A stretch of DNA of 64,000 bases from Deltaproteobacteria bacterium. Its GTDB lineage: Bacteria > Myxococcota_A > Polyangia > GCA-2747355 > JADLHG01. The notes beneath the pieces are model-generated. The model was not told where the DNA came from and ran no database searches. It saw only the letters and a list, made by a program, of their open reading frames with translations. Each line of letters opens with the position of its first letter. The stretch's first letter is position 1. The stretch lies in contig JADLHG010000031.1 of the NCBI GenBank assembly GCA_020848905.1, forward strand, positions 372,001-436,000. Direction: 5' to 3'. Positions 26,432-33,827 of the stretch are shown piece by piece. Position numbers and translations under genes: made by a program.

Positions 26432-28194
26432 TCCGCATTTTCGTCGTGCTGCTCCTCGGTGGGCTCGTGGGCTGCGGCGCCGCGAGCAAGGCCACCGAGG
26501 CCGGGCTCGAGCTCGAGCTGTCCGTGGAGGGGGACGCGAACCCGCTCGTCGGAGAGACGGTCTGGGTGCGCGCCGTCTTCTCGAAGCCCACGGCCACGGC
26601 GTCGGCCTACAAGTGGAGCGCTGTGGATCCCGACGGCCAGCCTGTGCCGGTCGACCCGTCGGGCAGCGCCAGCCCGCGCGCCAGCTTCGTGCCGGTGAGG
26701 CCCGGCAGCCACCGCGTGGTATGTCGTGCGACGCTCGCGGGGTCGGGATCCTCGTTCACCGCCACCGGCACGATCCAGGTCTCGGCCTCTGCCGAGGGAC
26801 GCCGGATCTATACCGTGCGGATCCTCCCTCCGCCGCAGAGCGGTCTTCCCCCCGTAGAGCGCGAGGAGACGGTCGGCCGGTCCGGCAAGACCGGGTTGAC
26901 CTGGATCGTCGGGGAGGGTGTCACGACGCGGCTCGAGGTGCGCGACGCCAGCGGCCCCGTGCCGTGTCTCGTGCGTCTCGCGCGAGGCCTTCGGGATCCC
27001 CTGCCGCGCGACCTCTACCTGCCCGAGGGTGGTGGGTCGGTGCGCCTGAGCGACTCCTTCGACGCCCTCTTCGTGCCCGACGGCGACGTGGCTCCCGTCG
27101 TCAAGGGGAACCTCTCGGCGGCGCGGCTCGCCCCGTTCTGGCGCGTGGAACTCTCGCCCGGGTATCTCGTGGAGGGATCCGTGCGGGGGCCCGACGGCGC
27201 GCTGCCGGGCGCGGCGGTGAGCCTGCATACGACCGACGAGGCGGGGCTCGAGGCTCCGTCTACCGTCGGCCGCTCGAGATCCGACGGGGCCTTCCGCCTC
27301 CGCAGTCGCGCCGGCGCCGCGCTGCTGTTCGTCGTCCCTCCCGAGGGGTCGCTGCTGCCGGTCGCCACGGTCCGCGACGCGCGCCTTCAGCTCTCGGCCT
27401 CGGCGAGCGACTGGCGCTTCACCTTCGCCGCCCATCCCGCCGCGACCGTGACGGGGCAGGTCTCGGCCTCTGACGGAGCGCGTCCCGCGCCGCGCGCCGC
27501 GGTGGTCCTCGAGCTCGAGGATCCGACCTCGGCCGGCTCGCTGCGGACCTCGCTCGGCACCTTCGAGGCCACCGCAAGCTACCGTCGGGAGCTCGTCTCG
27601 GGCGAGCTCGGTGAGCTCGTGGATCCGCTCCGCTCGGGCGACCCGGTGCGCGTGCCCTTGGGACGCTATCGGATCACCGTGCACCCCGCCGCCGGCGCGC
27701 CCGTCTCGGAGGGGCGCAGCGAGCGTCTCGTCGAGGTGCGCGGGGCGGAGGCGCTCACGCTCCGGCTGGCCGAGCGCGTGCTCGTGACCGGAGTGGTGCG
27801 AAAGAGCCATGGAGAGCCGGTGGTGGCGCACGTGCGGGCCTCCAGTGCGGGCGGCCAGTTCAGCACCCTCACCGACGAGGCGGGGCGGTTCAGCCTGCGG
27901 GTGGACGCGGGGGAGAGCTACGACCTGCTCGTGCGCCCGCTGGAACAGATCTCGGGCGTCGGTCCACTGCTCCTGCCGGCGGTGAAGGTCTCGGGGGCGA
28001 CGGACCTACAGACTGTGGCTCTCCCCGCTGCGATGCGCCTGGCCGGCAAGGTGCGAACCTCCGGCAACCTGGCCCTGCCGGGGGCGCTGCTGCGGATCTG
28101 GTGCAGCGGTCAGGAATGTCCGAGCCGAGCGGTGCTCGACGAGACCCACACCGGGCCGGACGGGAGCTTCGAGCTCCGGGTGCCCGCTCCATGA
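26428..28194 (+). CDS. Lipoprotein with carboxypeptidase-regulatory-like domains
   Basis: A 588-aa lipoprotein with lipobox LVGC at the end of a 16-residue signal peptide. An Ig-like N-terminal domain (ETVWVRAVFSKPTATASAYKW) is followed by repeated CarboxypepD_reg/transthyretin-like modules: YLVEGSVRGPDGALPGAAVS, TGVVRKSHGEPVVAHVRASS with TDEAGRFSLRV, and LAGKVRTSGNLALPGALLRI with GPDGSFELRV. These all-beta modules typically occur on surface or periplasmic proteins. Both ends show ATGA overlaps with neighbours, so translation is coupled within the operon. The ligand is unknown. Confidence 0.87.
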   Translation: MIRIFVVLLLGGLVGCGAASKATEAGLELELSVEGDANPLVGETVWVRAVFSKPTATASAYKWSAVDPDGQPVPVDPSGSASPRASFVPVRPGSHRVVCRATLAGSGSSFTATGTIQVSASAEGRRIYTVRILPPPQSGLPPVEREETVGRSGKTGLTWIVGEGVTTRLEVRDASGPVPCLVRLARGLRDPLPRDLYLPEGGGSVRLSDSFDALFVPDGDVAPVVKGNLSAARLAPFWRVELSPGYLVEGSVRGPDGALPGAAVSLHTTDEAGLEAPSTVGRSRSDGAFRLRSRAGAALLFVVPPEGSLLPVATVRDARLQLSASASDWRFTFAAHPAATVTGQVSASDGARPAPRAAVVLELEDPTSAGSLRTSLGTFEATASYRRELVSGELGELVDPLRSGDPVRVPLGRYRITVHPAAGAPVSEGRSERLVEVRGAEALTLRLAERVLVTGVVRKSHGEPVVAHVRASSAGGQFSTLTDEAGRFSLRVDAGESYDLLVRPLEQISGVGPLLLPAVKVSGATDLQTVALPAAMRLAGKVRTSGNLALPGALLRIWCSGQECPSRAVLDETHTGPDGSFELRVPAP

Positions 28195-28958
28195 TCCAGC
28201 GGTGGGTCAGCGGGCTCCTCGTCCTCCTCTCTCTGGCTGGCCCGGTGCCGGCCCACGGCCGCGCGGATCCCTCCGGGGCGCCGCGAGAGCTCCTGCGCCA
28301 GGCCATCGACCTCTACGTGGCCGGCCAGTACCGGGCGGCGGCGGATCGACTCCGCCCGCTCGTGGAGGCGCGGGCGTTGCAGGATCCAGCGGACCAGCGC
28401 GAGGCGCTGCGGACCTACGGCATCACGCTCTACCTCGCCGGCGCGCCGGCGGGTGCGGAGCGGGCTTTTCGCGAGCTCCTGCGCATCGCCCCCTTCGCGG
28501 AGCTGGATCCCTCCTTCGCCCGACCCGAGGTGGTGCAGTTCTTTCATCAGGTCCGTCGGCTCTACCGGCACGAGCAGGACGAGCTCCTCCGACGGCGGGG
28601 ACCCCGCGGCCCCGCGATCGTGAATCTCCTGCCGCCGTGGGGGCAGTTCCAGAACGGGCACCGCCGGAAGGCCTATCTGCTCCTCGCGGGGGAGCTCGTC
28701 TTTGCCGCCGGCAGCGTCACGACAGCCGCCCTGCTCTACGGAATGCGGGACGAGACCGGCCAGTTCGGCCGCTACGAAGGGGCCTATCGGCCGCTCCAGG
28801 CCCTGAACGTCGCCACGTTTGCGAGCTTGGCCGTGCTGCTGGTCTACGGGATCGTGGATGGGCTCTACCATTACTACCGCGGGCCCCGCGACCCCGCGGC
28901 CAGTCCCTTGGAGGCACGCCTTCCCGGCCATCCCTCCGCGGCGCTCCTCCGCTTCTGA
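28191..28958 (+). CDS. Secreted/membrane protein with TPR-like N-terminus
   Basis: A 255-aa protein. A cleavable-looking signal peptide (SGLLVLLSLAGPVPAHG) leads to a TPR-like helical region (LLRQAIDLYVAGQYRAAADR; YLAGAPAGAERAFRELLRI). Two hydrophobic helices follow (LLLAGELVFAAGSVTTAALL and LNVATFASLAVLLVYGIVDG). The motif NLLPPWGQFQNGHRRKAYLL resembles the DUF5683-type membrane module that follows TPR or PEGA domains in other bacteria; this match is from memory. It is the last gene of the operon and ATGA-coupled to the lipoprotein before it. It may anchor or assemble the two lipoproteins, but this is a guess. Confidence 0.82.
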   Translation: MIQRWVSGLLVLLSLAGPVPAHGRADPSGAPRELLRQAIDLYVAGQYRAAADRLRPLVEARALQDPADQREALRTYGITLYLAGAPAGAERAFRELLRIAPFAELDPSFARPEVVQFFHQVRRLYRHEQDELLRRRGPRGPAIVNLLPPWGQFQNGHRRKAYLLLAGELVFAAGSVTTAALLYGMRDETGQFGRYEGAYRPLQALNVATFASLAVLLVYGIVDGLYHYYRGPRDPAASPLEARLPGHPSAALLRF

Positions 28959-29051
28959 CCGCGCGGGGGATGGGGGCTGCGAGCCGTGGCTATTAGGCCC
29001 CACTCCTACAGGTGAGGGTCACGGTCCTGGGCTCTGGGGCTACAATCCCGG

Positions 29052-29081
29052 TTGACGCGCTGGCGCGAGGCCCGTTAGGAT
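29052..29081 (+). promoter_or_regulatory. Promoter of the four-PEGA kinase gene
   Basis: TTGACG (29052-29057), 18-bp spacer, TAGGAT (29076-29081). The predicted start near 29088 is 14 nt from a GTG (29102) and 26 nt from the ATG (29114). Neither start has a clear ribosome site. Confidence 0.55.
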
Positions 29082-29113
29082 CCAAGTAAGTTCGCCCCAT
29101 TGTGCTCAGCGGC

Positions 29114-31915
29114 ATGAAACGGCCTGTTCTCTTCGGGAAGTACGTGCTGCTCGAACGCATCAGCGTCGGCGGCATGGCGGAGGTATTTCAGGCCAAGTCC
29201 TTCGGCGTCGAAGGCTTCGAGAAGATCCTCGCCATCAAGCGCATCCTCCCCTCGCTCGCCGAGGACGATGAGTTCATCGACATGTTCATCGATGAGGCGA
29301 AGATCGCCGGCCAGCTCTCGCACGCCAACGTGTGCCAGATCTTCGAGCTGGGCGAGATCGCCGCGTCGCACTTCATCGCGATGGAGTACGTCTGGGGCAA
29401 GGACTGCCTCCAGGTCCAGAACCGCTTTCGTCGTCTGCGCCGGCGCATGCCCCTGCCCATGGCCTGCTACATCGCCGGCAAGACCTGCGAGGGCCTGGAC
29501 TATGCGCACCGCAAGAGAGACGACCAGGGCAGTCCCCTGAACATCATTCACCGGGACGTGAGCCCGCAGAACGTCCTGATCTCCTACGAAGGGGAGATCA
29601 AGATCATCGACTTCGGCATCGCCAAGGCCGTCAGCCGATCATCGAAGACGCAGGCCGGAGTGCTGAAGGGGAAGTTCGGGTACATGTCGCCCGAGCAGGT
29701 GAGGGGCCTGCCGCTCGACCAGCGCTCGGACATCTTTGCGATCGGGACGATCCTCTACGAGATGTGTACGGGGGAGCGTCTCTTCACCGGCGAGAGCGAC
29801 TTCGCCACGCTCGAGAAGGTGCGGAACGCGGACGTGCTGCCGCCGAGCACCGTGAACCCGATGATCCCGGCGGAGCTCGACGCCATCGTCCTGAAGGCGC
29901 TTCAGCGCGAGCCCGAGGATCGCTACACCTGGGCCAACGACATGCAGGAGGACCTGATGGCCTTCCTCATGCACCAGGAGCCGATCTTCACGGCCAAGCA
30001 TCTGTCCGCGACGCTCAAGGAGCTCTTCGAGAAGGAACGGCGGCGGGAACAGGAATCACTCGAGGCCTACAAGCGTATCCGGCGAGAGGACGTGGGGGAG
30101 CTGGCGGTGCTGGCCCCCGGAGGCGGGGCTGCGTTGCCGCTCGTGCCCACCTTGCCGCCCACGCTGCCGCCGCTGTCGGCGGATGCGGACTCGCCGCCCG
30201 CGATACTTACCGGCCGTCCCCGGGAGCCGAGTCGCCCGGGGGCTCGCGAGCCCAGCCGTCCCGGGCCCCGCGAGCCGAGTCGCCCCGGGCCCCGCGAGCC
30301 CAGTCGACCTTCCGTTCGCGACCTGGCGCGGCCGGTGCTGCCTGTCGCCGTCCAAGCCCCCGACACGGCGGAGCAGGACGACTTCGACGAAGGGGCGACG
30401 GAGGTCGGGGGGCCGGGCTTCGCGCGCGAGGTGTCCCCGTCGCTGGCCGCCGGCGCGGCGGGACTCGTCGAGGAGCCGTCCGGGGAGCTGCCGGAGGTGA
30501 AGGAGTTCGACGACGGGGCGACGCAGATCTTTGCCGACCAGGCCGCTCCCAAGCCCTTCGCCGCCGAGCCGACGTACATCTTCAATGCGGACGCAGCGCA
30601 GGCGCCGCCTCCCGGCGCTTCGGCGAAGCCGGGGAGCGGAAACGGGCGGCTGCAACCGAGCAGCACGGGCTCGGCGGCCGTGATCTTCGACGCGGTCCCG
30701 AACGCGGGGCCCGACTCGGGGATGCAGCCGATCAGTGGGACGACGCCCCTCGCGCTCGGAGGCCGGCGCGCCACGCTGGTGAAGGACGTGCTCATCGGCG
30801 TGCTCGTGGCCCTGGTGGTGATCCTGTGCCTGGTGCTCTGGCGCTTCTTCTCGGTCGGCCCGAAGGAGGCGCCCGCCACGGTGGTGATCAGCACGAGTCC
30901 CCCTCGCGCCGCGGAGATCCACCTGGACGGCCGCTCCGTCGGACGCATGTCGGTTGGGACGCCCTTCACGCTGAAGGATCTCGCGTCGGGGACGCACCAG
31001 GTCACCGTGCTGGCAGAGGGCGGAGCGCCGGTCGTGAACAGCGTGACCGTGAAGCCGGGCGACGTGCGCGTCTTGCTCGTGACCCTGCCCACGCCGAAGG
31101 CCGCGGGGTACCTGCTTCTCGAGCTGGATCCGAAGGACGCGCAGGTCTGGGTGGATGGCGCCGAGATCTCGGCCGCCGCAGTGCGATCGCCGATCCAGCT
31201 GGCGGCGGATCGGCCGCACGAGCTGAAGGTCGCCAAGACCGGCTACGAGCCGGAGGCGTTCACGGTGCAGGTGAAGGGGGCAGAGCGGCAGGAGCGCAAG
31301 GTCACGCTCCACGAGAGCGCCGTGGGGCGCGCGCTCATCCAGTCTGAACCGCCCGGGGCGCTCGTGGCGCTGGACAGCAAGGCGCGGGGGACGACGCCGC
31401 TGACGCTGAGCGAGCTCGCTCCCGGGCGCTACAAAGTGAGCTTCAGCCTGGAGGGCTACGAGGGACGTACGGCTGGCCTCACCGTGCAGGCGGGCAAGCA
31501 GGCAGAGGTGAAGGTGCAGCTCGTGGCGCGCTCGGTCGCATCGGGGGAGGACGACGGCTCCGCCGCGGTGCGACCGACCCCACCGCCCCGCAAGCCGAAG
31601 CGCTCGAAGACGCACGAACGGACGGGCGGGTCGGAGCGCGACCCAGGGACGAAGCCGGAGGGGGGGGAGACGGGCACGGCGAGCGTCGCCGGCCAGGGCT
31701 TCCTCGTGGCGAACACGACTCCGTGGGCCAAGGTCCTCATCGACGGACAGGACACGGGGCGGACCACGCCCATCGCCCCGCGGTCCAAGATCCCCCTGAA
31801 GGCGGGCAAGCACACGGTGACCTTCGTGGTGGAGGGGAAACGGTTCAGTTTTCCGCTATCGGTCAAGGCGGGAGAGACGGCCCGGCTGATCAAGCAGCTC
31901 CCGGTGGAGCCGTAG
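29114..31915 (+). CDS. Transmembrane Ser/Thr kinase with four PEGA repeats
   Basis: A 933-aa kinase. The domain at about 7-275 is intact: ISVGGMAEVF loop, K42 (AIKRI), HRDVSPQN with H146 and D148, DFGIAKAV, MSPEQ. The linker contains four 8-residue REPSRPGx repeats (DNA 30221-30316) and acidic DEGAT motifs. One membrane segment (LIGVLVALVVILCLVLW) is followed by four periplasmic PEGA-type modules: AEIHLDGRSVGRMS, AQVWVDGAEI, ALVALDSKARGTTPL and AKVLIDGQDTGRTTP. PEGA domains probably bind other proteins or the cell wall. The ATG at 29114 is preferred because it starts the usual FGKYxLLERI opening; GTG 29102 is the alternative. It is monocistronic. Confidence 0.93.
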   Translation: MKRPVLFGKYVLLERISVGGMAEVFQAKSFGVEGFEKILAIKRILPSLAEDDEFIDMFIDEAKIAGQLSHANVCQIFELGEIAASHFIAMEYVWGKDCLQVQNRFRRLRRRMPLPMACYIAGKTCEGLDYAHRKRDDQGSPLNIIHRDVSPQNVLISYEGEIKIIDFGIAKAVSRSSKTQAGVLKGKFGYMSPEQVRGLPLDQRSDIFAIGTILYEMCTGERLFTGESDFATLEKVRNADVLPPSTVNPMIPAELDAIVLKALQREPEDRYTWANDMQEDLMAFLMHQEPIFTAKHLSATLKELFEKERRREQESLEAYKRIRREDVGELAVLAPGGGAALPLVPTLPPTLPPLSADADSPPAILTGRPREPSRPGAREPSRPGPREPSRPGPREPSRPSVRDLARPVLPVAVQAPDTAEQDDFDEGATEVGGPGFAREVSPSLAAGAAGLVEEPSGELPEVKEFDDGATQIFADQAAPKPFAAEPTYIFNADAAQAPPPGASAKPGSGNGRLQPSSTGSAAVIFDAVPNAGPDSGMQPISGTTPLALGGRRATLVKDVLIGVLVALVVILCLVLWRFFSVGPKEAPATVVISTSPPRAAEIHLDGRSVGRMSVGTPFTLKDLASGTHQVTVLAEGGAPVVNSVTVKPGDVRVLLVTLPTPKAAGYLLLELDPKDAQVWVDGAEISAAAVRSPIQLAADRPHELKVAKTGYEPEAFTVQVKGAERQERKVTLHESAVGRALIQSEPPGALVALDSKARGTTPLTLSELAPGRYKVSFSLEGYEGRTAGLTVQAGKQAEVKVQLVARSVASGEDDGSAAVRPTPPPRKPKRSKTHERTGGSERDPGTKPEGGETGTASVAGQGFLVANTTPWAKVLIDGQDTGRTTPIAPRSKIPLKAGKHTVTFVVEGKRFSFPLSVKAGETARLIKQLPVEP
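30221..30316 (+). repeat. Four 24-bp tandem repeats coding REPSRPGx
   Basis: Units at 30221, 30245, 30269 and 30293, the middle two nearly identical. They are in frame and code a Pro/Arg/Ser linker between the kinase and membrane segment. Ser residues in the linker are possible autophosphorylation sites. Confidence 0.85.
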
Positions 31916-32036
31916 AAGGCGGATCGCGCTGGAAGAAGGCGGCTGCCGTCCGGTAGCCCGGGCGGCGCACGACGCAGGAGCCTCGGCCGGTCCGCAACCC
32001 GACGACCGCACGAGGCGAGCGTCGGAGGCGTCCGCG

Positions 32037-32120
32037 CTAGCTGCGTCCGAGACGGAGCGTGGCCACGAACAGACCTACGGTCACGGCGGCCATGCACAGC
32101 ATTCCAATCACGTTCAACAT
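32037..32120 (-). CDS. Putative 27-aa single-pass membrane protein
   Basis: The frame codes MLNVIGMLCMAAVTVGLFVA plus TLRLGRS: a hydrophobic core of about 20 residues and a basic tail, a classic small membrane protein shape with the positive end in the cytoplasm. GAGAGG lies close upstream of the ATG (2-nt spacing, tighter than ideal). A weak promoter (TTGTGG, 17 bp, TAAGAC at 32155-32150) would give a 22-nt leader. No family is recognised. It lies between the four-PEGA kinase and the pseudokinase genes. Chance occurrence is possible at this length. Confidence 0.4.
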   Translation of the reverse strand: MLNVIGMLCMAAVTVGLFVATLRLGRS

Positions 32121-32274
32121 GTCCTCTCGCTGGCGTCTTACGGCTTGGGGTCTTACACCGACCGCCAGGCTACCACAAGCCCTCTGGTGGGCCAAAGATC
32201 TGATCCCGTGAGATCCCCGGCCCGCGTGCGCGGAGAGCGCGCGACCGCGCCGTTGACCGTAGTACGCCGCGCGC

Positions 32275-32303
32275 TTGAGGGGGCTAGCTCGGGGGGATAT
32301 GGT
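32275..32303 (+). promoter_or_regulatory. Promoter of the pseudokinase gene
   Basis: TTGAGG (32275-32280), 17-bp spacer, TATGGT (32298-32303). Position +1 coincides with the A of the ATG at 32310, a leaderless arrangement. Confidence 0.5.
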
Positions 32304-32309
32304 GGAGCG

Positions 32310-33803
32310 ATGGCTCCTCCATCCTCTCCGATCGATATGGCGCCGCGCCGACACATCACCGAGGTCTTCTGGGGCCTGACGGAGGGCGGCGGCACGGAGA
32401 CGGAGCCGAAGGCCGTCGTGCGCCAGGCGTTGCTCGCGCTGCGCGCCATCGAGGAGGGGCGGCTCCTCAACGCCAGCACGAAGCGGCCCCACACGCTCAT
32501 GTCGGCGCTCGCGGAGCTGAGCGTGGGGGACATGGACTACGCCTCCCCCGAGCTGGCGCGCGGGGAGACCTTCGACGAGCGTTCCCTGGTCTTCACCATC
32601 GGCGTGCTGCTCTTCGAGCGCCTTACGGCGCGGCATCCGTTCGGCACGACCGACAACCCGGCGCGCCTCGCCCGGGTGCGGCGAGGGGAGATGGGCTCGG
32701 GCGTCAACTTCTTCCCCTCGGTGCCCAAGGACCTTCGCACGATCTTGATGCGGGCGATGGGGCCCTTTCCCGAGGAGCGCTACCGCACGCTGTTCGAGAT
32801 GCGCACCGATCTGGCCCGCTTCGTCGGCGACCCGAGCGCGGCGGGCAAGGCGGCCCCGGGCGAGGTGAAGCCGGCGCCGGATGGGCCGGCGGCCACCTCC
32901 CGCGCGCCCCGCCCCCAGAGAGTGGAGTTCGAGGCCGAGGAGACGGACGCCGAGGAGAGTGCGACCGAGGCGTGGCACGCGCGACCCCAGGCCACGAGCG
33001 GGGAGGTGTCGGCGGAGGAGGCCGCGGCCGCGGTGCAGGGCTCGGGAGCTCGTCCGCGCGGCGATGCCTCGACGGCCAAGGTGCAGACCCTCGTGGGTGG
33101 GGCGCAAGGGAAGCCCTCTCGATGGAGTCGCGTGGCTCCCCTGCTCCACGGCGTGATCGGAGCGGTAGTGGCGTCGGTCATCTTCCTCCTCATCGGTCAA
33201 AGGTCCGCGCCGCCGGCCGCACCGCCGGCCGCGCCGCCGGTCGCGCCGGTCGTCGCGAAGCCCGCGGAGCCGAAGCCCGCGGAGCCGAAGCCCGCCGAAG
33301 CGCCGCCTGCGCCGCCCGCGCCTGCCGCCGCGAAGCCCGCCGAGCCGAAGCTTGCCGAGCCGAAGCCCGTCGAGCCGAAGCCCGCGGAGCCGAAGCCCGC
33401 CGAAGCGCCGCCTGCGCCCGCGGTCGCGCAGCCCGCCGTCGCGAAGCCCGCGCCGACCAAGCCCACGATCACGAAGCTGGCCATCGCTCCCGACGAGCAC
33501 CCTGCCGTGGCCGCGGGCCTGCGCGCGGTCGAGGCCGCGCTCCCCTGCGGCCTGCCCTCGGGGCGCGAGGTCCTGTTCCTGGGCGTCCAGGCGCGTGCCG
33601 ATGGACTGGTCCAGCGGGCGTTTCTCGCCCAGGGGGGACGGATCACTGCCGACCACGTGCGGTGCGTGCGGAAGCGGCTTCGGAGGTTGAAGCTGGGTGT
33701 GACGCTGGTGGCCGATACCTACGCCGAGTGGCGCGTGCGGATCATGGGAACGGAGGTGGAGGTGACGCTCGTCAAGCCGCGCAAGCTGGAGCTCGCGCCG
33801 TAG
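32310..33803 (+). CDS. Pseudokinase - AgmX-like membrane fusion protein
   Basis: A 497-aa protein. Residues 1-170 look like the C-lobe of a Ser/Thr kinase (GDMDYASPELARGETFDERS in place of YMSPEQxxG-x-x-D-x-RSD; FTIGVLLFERLTARHPFGT; LRTILMRAMGPFPEERY). There is no Gly-loop, HRD or DFG, so it cannot phosphorylate. After an acidic/low-complexity linker comes one membrane segment (GVIGAVVASVIFLLIG), then a Pro/Ala/Glu/Lys repeat spanning the periplasm as in TonB. The C-terminal ~100 residues (GLVQRAFLAQGG, HVRCVRKRLRRLKLG) match the pattern of AgmX/PglI C-terminal domains. It probably passes a binding signal across the membrane without catalysis. It may dock to a nearby active kinase. Confidence 0.8.
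   Translation: MAPPSSPIDMAPRRHITEVFWGLTEGGGTETEPKAVVRQALLALRAIEEGRLLNASTKRPHTLMSALAELSVGDMDYASPELARGETFDERSLVFTIGVLLFERLTARHPFGTTDNPARLARVRRGEMGSGVNFFPSVPKDLRTILMRAMGPFPEERYRTLFEMRTDLARFVGDPSAAGKAAPGEVKPAPDGPAATSRAPRPQRVEFEAEETDAEESATEAWHARPQATSGEVSAEEAAAAVQGSGARPRGDASTAKVQTLVGGAQGKPSRWSRVAPLLHGVIGAVVASVIFLLIGQRSAPPAAPPAAPPVAPVVAKPAEPKPAEPKPAEAPPAPPAPAAAKPAEPKLAEPKPVEPKPAEPKPAEAPPAPAVAQPAVAKPAPTKPTITKLAIAPDEHPAVAAGLRAVEAALPCGLPSGREVLFLGVQARADGLVQRAFLAQGGRITADHVRCVRKRLRRLKLGVTLVADTYAEWRVRIMGTEVEVTLVKPRKLELAP
33255..33420 (+). repeat. PAEPK-coding low-complexity tandem repeat
   Basis: Two imperfect copies of a segment coding AKPAEPKPAEPKPAEAPPAP-like sequence, built from a GCCGAGCCGAAGCCC-type 12-15-bp core. 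It encodes a rigid periplasm-spanning rod. Such repeats often change length between strains. Confidence 0.8.
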
Positions 33804-33827
33804 GCCCCGGGGCGAAGAACTCGGCCC

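Larger units (their letters stand above)
31916..32309. other. Intergenic region holding one possible small gene
   Basis: Apart from the 27-codon minus-strand frame (32037-32120) and the pseudokinase promoter (32275-32303), nothing further is seen. GTAAGAC occurs twice on the minus strand, 15 bp apart (32135-32141 and 32150-32156). Confidence 0.5.
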
